A stretch of 20,699 nt of DNA from RGIG426 sp045640165 (GTDB lineage: Bacteria; Bacillota; Clostridia; Oscillospirales; Acutalibacteraceae). The position numbers were made by a program, and so were the translations under genes. Positions 14,204 through 20,699 of this stretch are shown here, piece after piece. How positions within the stretch are numbered: position 1 is the stretch's first letter; every line of letters starts with the position of its first letter. The notes under the pieces are model-generated. The model searched no databases, had not been told where the DNA came from, and saw only the letters and a program-made list of their open reading frames with translations. The stretch lies in contig JAZUEK010000016.1 in assembly GCA_045640165.1 (NCBI GenBank), positions 1 to 20,699 of the forward strand. The letters are read 5' to 3'.

Positions 14204-15094
14204 TTAGCCGCGGTGCATATACCGTTTAACCGAGTCGGCGTATTCCGACGGGGTCATTTTGGTGCAGCGCTTAAAGTGACGAGAGAAATACTGAACGGTG
14301 GTGTAGTGGAGCGCATCCGCGATTTGGGTGTAGTTCATATCCTGCTCGCGAATCATTTGCTTTGCGCGCTCAATCTTACAGCGACCGTAATATTCCATCA
14401 CGCCGCAACCCACGTTGTCGCGGAACATCTTTTTAAGAGCGGACGCACCGATGGAGAACTGTTTGCACACGTCCTCGAACATCAGGCGGCTTTCCGCGTT
14501 GGTTTCCAGATATTCGCAAATAGCTTTGAGTCGCTGATTTTGGAAATCTTGCTGCTGAATGGGAATCGGCGGCTGCTTGGTGGGTTTTAAGTCGCTGCGG
14601 ACAAGTTGAATGAGGAACTCTTCCAGATACAGGCGAATGAGTTGTTCGCAGGCAAACGGTTGTTCCTCTTTCCGCAGGAGTTCTTTCACGTTGGGGTCGC
14701 CAAGGGGAGAGGAGAACGCCTCGCGTGCTTCGGAGACCATATGAGCGAGCAACGGGCGCATCTCATCCGAGCAGGACAGAACTTTCCCGGAAACGGAATG
14801 AAGCGCACCGCAGCTGCCGTCAAACGAGACGACGACCGCGTTGGCGGTAGTAGAGCCGTCACAGCGGATGCTGTGGAACTCCATGGGTTTGTGAAGGTAC
14901 AGCTGTTTGGTTTCGAGCGCGATTTCGGTGTTGCCTGCCGTGATAAACACGCGACCCTTGTCCACATAAATGAACTCCCAGAAATCGTGCAACTCGCCGG
15001 CGAAAGTGAAGGTGCGCGTATACTCTAAATAGTGCACCGACACGATGTTGTCGACGGTCAGGTCGTTGCGGAGCGTGATTTTTTTATACTCCAT
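14204..15094 (-). CDS. AraC-family transcriptional regulator
   Basis: 296-residue cytoplasmic DNA-binding protein. The N-terminal part (about 15-90) is a cupin-like sensor domain, with HDFWEFIYVDKGRVFITAGN and LYLHKPMEFHSIRCD as the usual strand/His pattern. The C-terminal 100 residues are the double helix-turn-helix: LMFEDVCKQFSIGASALKKM for the first unit and YTQIADALHYTTVQYFSRHF then TPSEYADSVKRY for the second, the AraC signature. The start follows AAGGGGGA on the minus strand, and an ideal promoter lies upstream. It is divergent from the nucleotidyltransferase-nahK pair, the common arrangement for a local activator responding to a sugar. It may also control the dockerin units, but nothing in the sequence proves that. 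Confidence 0.92.
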   Translation of the reverse strand: MEYKKITLRNDLTVDNIVSVHYLEYTRTFTFAGELHDFWEFIYVDKGRVFITAGNTEIALETKQLYLHKPMEFHSIRCDGSTTANAVVVSFDGSCGALHSVSGKVLSCSDEMRPLLAHMVSEAREAFSSPLGDPNVKELLRKEEQPFACEQLIRLYLEEFLIQLVRSDLKPTKQPPIPIQQQDFQNQRLKAICEYLETNAESRLMFEDVCKQFSIGASALKKMFRDNVGCGVMEYYGRCKIERAKQMIREQDMNYTQIADALHYTTVQYFSRHFKRCTKMTPSEYADSVKRYMHRG

Positions 15095-15166
15095 AACGCA
15101 GTCCCCCTTATTTAGTTTTCGCGTTTTCTTTTCCTTTTCACAAAAAAGAAACTTTCAGTAATTAGC

Positions 15167-15195
15167 ATTATACAACTTTTGACCGTAAATGTCAA
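15167..15195 (-). promoter_or_regulatory. Consensus sigma-A promoter of the AraC-type regulator
   Basis: On the minus strand TTGACA (15195-15190), 17-base spacer, TATAAT (15172-15167): a full match to consensus. Transcription would start near 15160. Confidence 0.9.
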
Positions 15196-15223
15196 GAAAA
15201 AGGCGAAAATTATAATAAAAAAA

Positions 15224-15241
15224 TTTCAATAAAGGTTGAAA
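15224..15241. promoter_or_regulatory. Small inverted repeat overlapping the -35 of the nahK operon
   Basis: TTTCAA (15224-15229) and TTGAAA (15236-15241) form an inverted repeat with a 6-base spacer; the right arm is the -35 element. It is a candidate regulator site in the divergent region, but short arms in AT-rich DNA can occur by chance. Confidence 0.35.
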
Positions 15242-15264
15242 AATGCAACAAAAATTGCTATAGT
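15236..15264 (+). promoter_or_regulatory. Sigma-A-type promoter of the nucleotidyltransferase-nahK operon
   Basis: TTGAAA (15236-15241), 17-base spacer, TATAGT (15259-15264). The leader is about 50 bases and contains GAGGGAG before the ATG at 15323. Confidence 0.75.
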
Positions 15265-15322
15265 ATAAGAAAGACTTTTTGTATAAAAGTCCAAAAAGAT
15301 AAAACAGAGGGAGCGTTACATT

Positions 15323-16243
15323 ATGAACAAGACTTTGGTCATCATGGCCGCCGGTATGGGCAGCCGTTATGGTGGACTCAAACAAATCGATCCGGTTGGT
15401 CCGGATAACACCCTGATTATCGACTATTCGATTTATGATGCGGTGCAGGCCGGCTTCAACACCATCGCTTTCATCATCAAAAAAGTGGATGAGGCGGCGT
15501 TCAAAGAAGCTATCGGCGATCGCATTGCGAAAAACGTCAACGTGCGCTACGTCTATCAGAGCCTCGACAACCTGCCGGACGGCTTTACCGCCCCGGCGGA
15601 GCGCAGCAAACCGTGGGGTACTGCTCACGCCATTATGTGCTGCGCCGGCATCGTCAACGAGCCGTTCGCGGTTATCAACGCCGACGACTACTATGGCGCT
15701 GAAGCGTTCAAGAAAATGTCCGATTGGCTCGAGACTCCGGAAGCCAACGCCAAAGAGACCAACTACTGCATGACCGGTTACGTCCTGAAAAACACGTTGA
15801 CCGAAAACGGCCACGTGGCGCGCGGTATCTGCGAAGTCGGTGCCGACGGCATGCTGAAAGAAGTTGTGGAGCATACCAAAATCATGCGCCGCGACGGCAA
15901 AACTCAGTTTACCGAAGACGGTGAGAACTGGGTGGACGTGGACGAAAACAGCATCGTGTCCATGAACTGCTGGGCGTTCAAACCCATCTTTCTGAACACC
16001 TTGAAAGAGCGTTTCGCCAAATTCCTTACCGAAAACATCGAGAAAAACCCGCTGAAATGCGAGTTCTTCCTGCCGTTCGTCGTGCAAGAGATGATCGACG
16101 AGGGTTCTTGCACCGTCAAAGTGCTGCACACCGACGACAAATGGTTCGGCGTGACCTACAAAGAAGACAAAGAAGCCGTCGTCAACGCGATTGCTTCCAA
16201 AATTGCCGCCGGTCAATATCCGGAGCATCTGTGGGGGGAATAA
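15323..16243 (+). CDS. Sugar-1-phosphate nucleotidyltransferase (NTP_transferase family)
   Basis: 306-residue cytoplasmic enzyme. The N-terminus MAAGMGSRYGGLKQIDPVG is the nucleotide-binding signature of the family that joins a sugar-1-phosphate to an NTP, giving an NDP-sugar and pyrophosphate. WGTAHAIMCC (about 94-103) and FAVINADDYYG (about 114-124, with the metal-binding Asp pair) match the usual GTxxA and NADD motifs. Three bases separate its stop from nahK, so the two are co-translated. Since NahK makes N-acetylhexosamine-1-phosphate, this enzyme plausibly forms UDP-GlcNAc or UDP-GalNAc. In the bifidobacterial lacto-N-biose pathway a GalT-type transferase does the comparable step, so a different enzyme class seems to be used here (inference). 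Specificity cannot be read from sequence by eye. Confidence 0.83.
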   Translation: MNKTLVIMAAGMGSRYGGLKQIDPVGPDNTLIIDYSIYDAVQAGFNTIAFIIKKVDEAAFKEAIGDRIAKNVNVRYVYQSLDNLPDGFTAPAERSKPWGTAHAIMCCAGIVNEPFAVINADDYYGAEAFKKMSDWLETPEANAKETNYCMTGYVLKNTLTENGHVARGICEVGADGMLKEVVEHTKIMRRDGKTQFTEDGENWVDVDENSIVSMNCWAFKPIFLNTLKERFAKFLTENIEKNPLKCEFFLPFVVQEMIDEGSCTVKVLHTDDKWFGVTYKEDKEAVVNAIASKIAAGQYPEHLWGE

Positions 16244-16246
16244 GCC

Positions 16247-17362
16247 ATGGGATTTTGGGATTGTGAAGTCAACGTCGAAGGCGCTGCCAAACAGTTTGCC
16301 CACGGCGATACCTTTGTCGCGGCCGCTCCCTATGGCGAGGGCCACATCAACGACACCTACGAAGCGTACTATCAGCGCGCGGACGGCAGCAAATATCGCT
16401 ACATTCTGCAGCGCATCAACACCGAAGCCTTCCAGGATCCGGACGGCTTGATGGCGAACATCGTCGGCGTTACCGAGTTTTTGCGCGAGATTATCCGCAA
16501 ACGCGGCGGCGACACCGAGCGTGAGACCATGACCGTTGTCCATCCGGAAAACGGCGGCAACTACTACCGCGACGAGAACGACGCCTGCTGGCGTGCGTAC
16601 GTCTTCGTGGAGGAGACCATCTCCTATCAGCAGATTCAGAAAGACAGCGACTTCTACAACTGCGGCGTGTCTTTCGGCAATTTCCAGCGTTTGCTCGCGG
16701 AGTATCCGTCCGAGACGCTGACCGAGCCGATCAAAAACTTCCACAACACCGAGGATCGCTTCCGTCTGTTCAAAGAAGCGGTTGCGGCGGACAAATGCGG
16801 CCGCGCGGCGCTTGTGAAAGACGAAATCGCTTTTGCGATGGCGCGTGAAAAAGACGCTTCCCTTATCGTATCCCAGTTGCGCGACGGTTCGCTCCCGCTG
16901 CGCGTGACTCACAACGACACCAAGCTCAACAACATCTTGATTGACGCCGCTTCCGGTTCCGGTATCTGCGTCATCGACCTCGACACCATTATGCCGGGCG
17001 CCGCTTGCTATGACTTCGGCGACAGCATCCGCTTCGGTGCTTCCACCGCCGCGGAGGACGAGAAAGATTTGAGCAAAGTCTCGATGGATCTCCACCTCTT
17101 CGAGGTGTTCACCGAGGGCTATATGAGTGTGGCGAAAGAATTCCTCACCGAAACCGAGATTGCGAGCCTTTCGATTGGCGCGCGTCTTATGACGTTCGAG
17201 TGCGGCATCCGCTTCCTCACCGACTACCTCAACGGCGACACCTACTTCAAGACCCACTACGAGGGTCACAACGTGGACCGTTGCCACACCCAGTTCAAAC
17301 TGGTGGAAGACATGGAGAAAAAACAGGCGGAAATGGATGCTATCGTCCGCAAATACGCGTAA
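16247..17362 (+). CDS. nahK: N-acetylhexosamine 1-kinase (NahK)
   Basis: 371 residues, the expected length. NahK phosphorylates GlcNAc, GalNAc and related sugars at C1 with ATP in the cytoplasm, feeding lacto-N-biose/galacto-N-biose salvage in bifidobacteria. From memory of the Bifidobacterium longum enzyme, long stretches agree: GxGHINxTY near the N-terminus and LPLRVTHNDTKLNNILID with the catalytic-loop Asp (about residues 217-234). Next come CVIDLDTIMPG with the metal-binding Asp and YDFGDSIRFGAST followed by EDEKDLSKV. Further on, MTFECGIRFLTDYLNGD and YFKTHYEGHN also match. It is an aminoglycoside-phosphotransferase-fold kinase. It follows the nucleotidyltransferase after 3 bases and ends at a strong terminator. 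No lacto-N-biose phosphorylase is present in the window. Confidence 0.92.
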   Translation: MGFWDCEVNVEGAAKQFAHGDTFVAAAPYGEGHINDTYEAYYQRADGSKYRYILQRINTEAFQDPDGLMANIVGVTEFLREIIRKRGGDTERETMTVVHPENGGNYYRDENDACWRAYVFVEETISYQQIQKDSDFYNCGVSFGNFQRLLAEYPSETLTEPIKNFHNTEDRFRLFKEAVAADKCGRAALVKDEIAFAMAREKDASLIVSQLRDGSLPLRVTHNDTKLNNILIDAASGSGICVIDLDTIMPGAACYDFGDSIRFGASTAAEDEKDLSKVSMDLHLFEVFTEGYMSVAKEFLTETEIASLSIGARLMTFECGIRFLTDYLNGDTYFKTHYEGHNVDRCHTQFKLVEDMEKKQAEMDAIVRKYA

Positions 17363-17371
17363 AAAATCATC

Positions 17372-17405
17372 AAAAAAGCCTCTGTCAATCGACAGAGGCT
17401 TTTTT
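17372..17405 (+). terminator. Strong Rho-independent terminator after nahK
   Basis: Perfect 15-bp stem AAAAAAGCCTCTGTC (17372-17386) with GACAGAGGCTTTTTT (17391-17405) and AATC loop, starting 10 bases after the stop codon. Confidence 0.95.
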
Positions 17406-17480
17406 CGTTGTCTTTGTAACAAAGCGAAAAGAAAGCATTGAAAAAATACCGGAAAATTGTGTAAAATCGCCAAAATGCGG

Positions 17481-17509
17481 TTGACAAATCCTCTATTTTG
17501 TGGTTTAAT
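17481..17509 (+). promoter_or_regulatory. Sigma-A-type promoter for the last dockerin/cohesin unit
   Basis: TTGACA (17481-17486), 17-base spacer, TTTAAT (17504-17509). The leader to the ATG at 17605 is about 90 bases and holds a small hairpin (GAGTA with TACTC) and an upstream in-frame ATG. Confidence 0.75.
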
Positions 17510-17604
17510 AGGCATAGTGAAATAGATGGGGGAGTATGTCCTTTTTTCAGAGGGTACTCTATCGATATTTTGCTCGAAAAGGAAAATTGAATAGGGGGAT
17601 TTTT

Positions 17605-19140
17605 ATGAATCGTTTTGTGAAATCTGCGCTAACGTGTTTGCTCACGGCGACGACTGTTATCGCGGTCGGCGGCGCCTCCGTTTCCGCTGCGGCGGAGACC
17701 GAACCGGAACGTCACGTGCTCTACTCGTTTAGTTTTGACGAGCCGGATGCGACCACGCTGTATAAGAAAGCCGGCGCTACCCCCGGTTATATCAGTCACG
17801 ACGTGTTCGCCGGTGAATCCGGCGGCAGCCTGGCGCTGACCATTTCCCCGGCGGAATTGACCGGCCGCGGCGGCGTGTTGCCCTACATTTGGCCGGACGG
17901 CATTTCCGGTGTGTTCAACAACTTAGGCGACTTGGGCGAGGGCGAGTACTACGAACTTAAAGTGGACATCGCGTGGGACGGCGGCGTTGCCGTTGCCAAA
18001 AAAGGCGCGTATGTCTATCCGTTTATATTGACCAACGGTAAAGATGAAAACTACTTTACCGCTGACCAAGAAACGGTGACCAAGCAGATTGGTCCGGAGT
18101 TCCAAACTTTTACCTATCAGCTCTTTAAGATTAGCCCGGACGGGTATCAGGAGTTCGCTCCTCCCGAGCGAGGTAGCGACAGCGGCGGAATCGCCTTCTG
18201 CTGCGAGAACAGCCTGCGTACGGGCAAGACCCTTTACATCGACAATATTGAGTTTGCCAAAGTCGGCGGCGACTTTACCGAGCCGGAAGAGGGAACGATT
18301 CGTTACGTGACGCCGGTCGAAGCACCTACGACTTACGAGCCGATGGATGAAAACGGCAAAACGGTCGACGGCAAACAGATGACGATGCTGTACGAAAACG
18401 ATTTCGAGGATGCTTCCAAAGGTACGGTGTTCGGTCACTGGAACCCCGATATCAGTAAAGCCTTTATCCTTGACACGAAAAAAGGCTATCGCAATAACGA
18501 TACAATGGTTGGTAGTTACCTTATCCCGAAACTGAGTCCCGGCAAGTTCTTTTCTGAGACCGGCTACTATCCGGTAATCTGGTTCTGGAACGAAGAGCTG
18601 CGCGATATCTACAAACAGCAAGCTCCGCTCGGTGACGGCGATTACTACGTCTTCCAATTCGATACGGTGGCGAAAGGCAGCTATGTGTATCCCTCGCTGA
18701 TGGTGGGAGACAAAGAATACGCTCCGACTTACGAGTGGGATTCCACCGGTCGTGTGGGGAGCGAAGCGGTCCAACCGTTCAACTCCGTCTTTGTCACGCG
18801 TTACTACGTGTTCAAAGTGAAAGGTCTTGACCTTGCCAGCGGCAACACGGCGTTTGCCCTGTTCACCGACGGCTACACCAATCAGCACGTTCCCGTTTAT
18901 GTGGACAACTTCAAATTCTACTCCGTCCGTGGCGGCCTTTGCGGTGACGCGAACAACGACGGCGCGGTGAATATGAAAGACGTGCTGGTGCTTCGCCAGT
19001 CTCTCACCGGCATGGCGGTTGAACTGAACGACCGCAATGCCGACGCCAATGCCGACGGCGCGGTGAACTTGAAAGACGTTCTCGCCCTGCGGCTGTACTT
19101 GGTGGGAGCGGAGAAATCCCTTCCCGTCAAAGCTTCGTAA
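17605..19140 (+). CDS. Secreted dockerin protein with two jelly-roll-like domains
   Basis: 511 residues from the ATG at 17605, which has AGGGGGAT just upstream and gives a clean signal peptide (MNRFVKSALTCLLTATTVIA, cleavage near SAAA). An in-frame ATG at 17536 adds 23 residues that do not resemble a leader and has a badly placed ribosome site. Domain A (about 37-225) has GVLPYIWPDGISGVF, YVYPFILTN and ends GKTLYIDNIEFAKV. Domain B (about 259-443) opens MLYENDFEDA and ends VPVYVDNFKFYSV. Both have the strand pattern of jelly-roll carbohydrate-binding domains, and neither shows a catalytic motif. The dockerin (447-511) reads GDANNDGAVNMKD and ANADGAVNLKD, with Leu for Met in loop 2. Domain A is clearly paralogous to that of the next gene. 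Confidence 0.84.
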   Translation: MNRFVKSALTCLLTATTVIAVGGASVSAAAETEPERHVLYSFSFDEPDATTLYKKAGATPGYISHDVFAGESGGSLALTISPAELTGRGGVLPYIWPDGISGVFNNLGDLGEGEYYELKVDIAWDGGVAVAKKGAYVYPFILTNGKDENYFTADQETVTKQIGPEFQTFTYQLFKISPDGYQEFAPPERGSDSGGIAFCCENSLRTGKTLYIDNIEFAKVGGDFTEPEEGTIRYVTPVEAPTTYEPMDENGKTVDGKQMTMLYENDFEDASKGTVFGHWNPDISKAFILDTKKGYRNNDTMVGSYLIPKLSPGKFFSETGYYPVIWFWNEELRDIYKQQAPLGDGDYYVFQFDTVAKGSYVYPSLMVGDKEYAPTYEWDSTGRVGSEAVQPFNSVFVTRYYVFKVKGLDLASGNTAFALFTDGYTNQHVPVYVDNFKFYSVRGGLCGDANNDGAVNMKDVLVLRQSLTGMAVELNDRNADANADGAVNLKDVLALRLYLVGAEKSLPVKAS

Positions 19141-19143
19141 CCG

Positions 19144-19220
19144 GCTTTGCGAGTGCAAAGCACAATACCTTTACAGGTATGTTTAGTCATAGCGGCGCTG
19201 TAGCAGGCAGCGCTCTATGA
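19144..19220 (+). other. Three consecutive stem-loops between two dockerin genes
   Basis: GCTTTGC (19144-19150) pairs with GCAAAGC (19155-19161); ATACCT (19165-19170) with AGGTAT (19175-19180). In the third, TCATAG (19187-19192) pairs with CTATGA (19215-19220), enclosing GCGCTG (19195-19200) with CAGCGC (19208-19213). The third is a 12-13 bp hairpin with a bulge and 7-base loop. None has a T tract, and no promoter is visible, so readthrough into the next gene is likely. Confidence 0.65.
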
Positions 19221-19259
19221 TTTGGCATAAAAATCTATCAGAAAGAAGGAGAAATTATC

Positions 19260-20183
19260 ATGAAAAAGATTCTTTCCCTGGTCGCGGTTCTCGCCATGGT
19301 TGTTACCTTGGTGTCCGTGGCTGCCTTCTCCGCCAGCGCTGAGTCTACGACGGTGTATAAATTCACTTTCGAAGATGAGAATGCGACGTCTCTCCTGAAA
19401 AAGGGCGGCACCTACGTTGGCGAAGTTGTTGAATGGCCGGAAGGCTCCGGCAACCACTGCCTGCGCTATGAGCTCAATGCTGAGAACGTTACCGGTAACG
19501 GCGGTGCGCATCCGTACATCTGGCCGGTGGGTATCGGCGGCGTCCTCGCTGCTCAGGGCGACCTCGAGGATACCGGTTCCGAGTTCGAGCTGAACGTGGA
19601 TTTCGCGTATGCGGGTTCTACGCGCAACTCCTACATGTATCCGTTCATCCTCTTCAATGATGAGGAAGAGAACTATGCGGACCACAGCACCTATGCTCCT
19701 GGCTCCAACGAGTTCAACACCGGTACGTTCAACTGGAGTGCCTACGAAGTCGGCGCCCCGGTCAACGGCCTGGGCAACGGCGGTATTTGCTTCTGCGACG
19801 AGAACACCCTCGAGCAGGGCAACTACATGTATATCGACAACATCGAGTTCACCTGGATTGGTGAATGGCAGGATGTGGGCGAAGTCTTCATCGGTTATGA
19901 GAACGGCACTCCTTGCGAGGAGTCCGACCTCGATCTCGGCGAACTTGTCCCGGATCCGACCGAGCCGACCACTACCGGTAGCTCCGATGAGACCATCGGC
20001 GATGCCAACGGTGACGGTGCTGTCAACATGAAAGACGTTCTGGTTCTTCGTAAAGTCCTCGCCGGCATGTCCGTCGAAGGCTACGTCGAGGCCGCTGCTG
20101 ATGTCACCGCTGACGGTGCTGTCAACATGAAAGACGTCCTTCAACTCCGTAAATTCATCGCGGGTCTTGTGAAGTCCCTGTAA
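19260..20183 (+). CDS. Secreted dockerin protein with one jelly-roll-like domain
   Basis: 307 residues. A signal peptide (about 1-28, ending FSASA) precedes one domain (about 30-210) that opens TTVYKFTFEDENATSLLKKG. It shares GGAHPYIWPVGIGGVL, MYPFILFND, GGICFCDENTL and YMYIDNIEFTWI with domain A of the preceding protein, so the two arose by duplication. A short EPTTTGSSD linker leads to the dockerin (247-307): GDANGDGAVNMKD and DVTADGAVNMKD, each followed by VLxLRK; loop 2 has Thr at the third ligand position. No catalytic motif is visible; glycan binding is inferred from the fold pattern. AAGGAG precedes the ATG. The structured gap upstream and the cohesin gene downstream suggest one transcript with both neighbours. 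Confidence 0.84.
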   Translation: MKKILSLVAVLAMVVTLVSVAAFSASAESTTVYKFTFEDENATSLLKKGGTYVGEVVEWPEGSGNHCLRYELNAENVTGNGGAHPYIWPVGIGGVLAAQGDLEDTGSEFELNVDFAYAGSTRNSYMYPFILFNDEEENYADHSTYAPGSNEFNTGTFNWSAYEVGAPVNGLGNGGICFCDENTLEQGNYMYIDNIEFTWIGEWQDVGEVFIGYENGTPCEESDLDLGELVPDPTEPTTTGSSDETIGDANGDGAVNMKDVLVLRKVLAGMSVEGYVEAAADVTADGAVNMKDVLQLRKFIAGLVKSL

Positions 20184-20201
20184 TTTACGGACACCAATAC
20201 G

Positions 20202-20226
20202 TTTTTAACCCCTAAGGGTTGAAAAA
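20202..20226 (+). other. Hairpin between dockerin and second cohesin gene
   Basis: AACCC (20207-20211) pairs with GGGTT (20216-20220) around CTAA, and the flanking T run (20202-20206) can pair with the following A run through one G-U. There is no T tract after it on this strand, so it is unlikely to terminate the transcript. The ribosome site AAAAAGGAG follows. Confidence 0.45.
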
Positions 20227-20252
20227 TATTATTAAAAAGGAGATTGATTCCC

Positions 20253-20699
20253 ATGAAAAAAGCTCTTGCTATCCTCGTGTCCGCTCTGCTCGTTATGAGC
20301 CTGTGCGTGACTGCTTCCGCCGGTTCCTTCGCTCTGGCTTTCGACACCGTCGAAGTCGAAGAGGGCACCGAGTCCGTTGTTGTTCCGCTGAACATCACTG
20401 CTAACGATGGCATCTGGGCCTTCATCCTCGAAGTGACCTATGACACCTCCGTCCTCACCTTCCAGAAAGCTGAGGCCCCGGCGTTCAACGTCACCCCGAA
20501 CGAAGCCACCCCGGGTACTGTCAAACTCGTGTTTGACGCCAAAGAGATGGCCAACGTGCCCGACGCTTCCGGCGCTGTTGCGAACCTGACCTTCGAGGTT
20601 GTCGGCGCTGCCGGCACTGAGTCCGCGATCGCGGCGACCTGCCCGGACCCGGCCTCCAACATCGACGTTGACTTCAACGACATCGAGACCTCCGTTGTT
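20253..20699 (+). CDS. Second cohesin protein, paralogue of the first (3' end outside window)
   Basis: 149 residues visible, open to the last base. The signal peptide (MKKALAILVSALLVMSLCVT) is nearly identical to that of the cohesin protein at 8254, and the cohesin-like domain runs in parallel: VEEGTESVVVPLNITANDGI, VTYDTSVLTF, KLVFDAKEM, ANLTFEVVGAAG and TCPDPASNIDVDF. Only scattered residues differ, so this is a recent paralogue, probably with similar dockerin specificity. Whether it has the same linker and sortase-like tail, or further cohesins, cannot be seen. The ribosome site AAAAAGGAGATT resembles that of the first cohesin gene. The gene appears to end a unit that also holds two dockerin proteins, repeating the dockerin-then-cohesin order of the first unit. 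Confidence 0.85.
   Translation, partial: MKKALAILVSALLVMSLCVTASAGSFALAFDTVEVEEGTESVVVPLNITANDGIWAFILEVTYDTSVLTFQKAEAPAFNVTPNEATPGTVKLVFDAKEMANVPDASGAVANLTFEVVGAAGTESAIAATCPDPASNIDVDFNDIETSVV

Noticed and set aside
14117..14590. Plus-strand frame of 157 codons overlapping the end of the short dockerin gene
   Set aside because: It lies opposite the conserved helix-turn-helix end of the AraC regulator, crosses the bidirectional terminator and has no promoter of its own.
15155..17515. Antisense frame of 786 codons opposite the nucleotidyltransferase and nahK
   Set aside because: The sense strand holds two recognised enzymes with promoter, ribosome site and terminator; the antisense frame reads through that terminator and has none of these.
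17536..17604. Upstream in-frame ATG for the 511-residue dockerin protein
   Set aside because: The purine run is only two to three bases from this ATG, and the added 23 residues precede the true signal peptide. The ATG at 17605 has good spacing and gives a normal leader.

Overview
The window looks like a chromosomal segment from a gut- or rumen-type Gram-positive Clostridia, most like the Ruminococcaceae/Oscillospiraceae. The reasons are type I-like dockerins and cohesins, strong AGGAGG-type ribosome sites, near-consensus sigma-A promoters, Rho-independent terminators, a sortase-like tail, and a kinase very close to bifidobacterial/gut NahK. I cannot name a species. Nearly all of the sequence is assigned, and no gap between genes exceeds about 245 bases. 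I see no tRNA, rRNA, CRISPR array, insertion sequence or phage gene.

Layout. (1) 1-5069, sugar uptake and cleavage: the 3' end of one ABC sugar permease, a second permease overlapping it by 8 bases, a GC-rich terminator, an operator-like palindrome, then a GH94-like (cellobiose-phosphorylase superfamily) gene closely followed by an unrecognised probable TIM-barrel protein. (2) 5148-9115, one transcription unit with a TTGACA-N17-TATAAA promoter and a structured leader: a membrane-tethered jelly-roll-like protein, a dockerin protein with two copies of an unfamiliar domain, and a single-cohesin protein with a wall-sorting-like tail, closed by a strong terminator. (3) 9175-13353, second unit: a dockerin protein with one jelly-roll-like domain and a 989-residue multimodular dockerin protein. 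(4) 13370-14195, third unit: a short, mostly low-complexity dockerin protein. (5) 14204-17405: an AraC-type regulator on the minus strand, divergent from a sugar-nucleotidyltransferase plus nahK pair. (6) 17481-20699, fourth unit: two paralogous jelly-roll-like dockerin proteins and a second cohesin protein cut by the window end.

The most interesting content is the cluster of six dockerin proteins and two cohesin proteins. No recognisable catalytic domain is fused to any dockerin. The dockerins almost all carry the same Met-Lys pair in both calcium loops, so they probably bind one kind of cohesin. Together with the apparent wall-anchored cohesin protein this suggests a cell-surface complex for binding or capturing glycans, built like a cellulosome but without enzymes on its subunits. 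The neighbouring NahK and nucleotidyltransferase would activate N-acetylhexosamines (or related sugars) after uptake, and the ABC permeases and GH94-like enzyme would handle imported oligosaccharides. The link between the surface complex and these cytoplasmic genes is inferred from position only.
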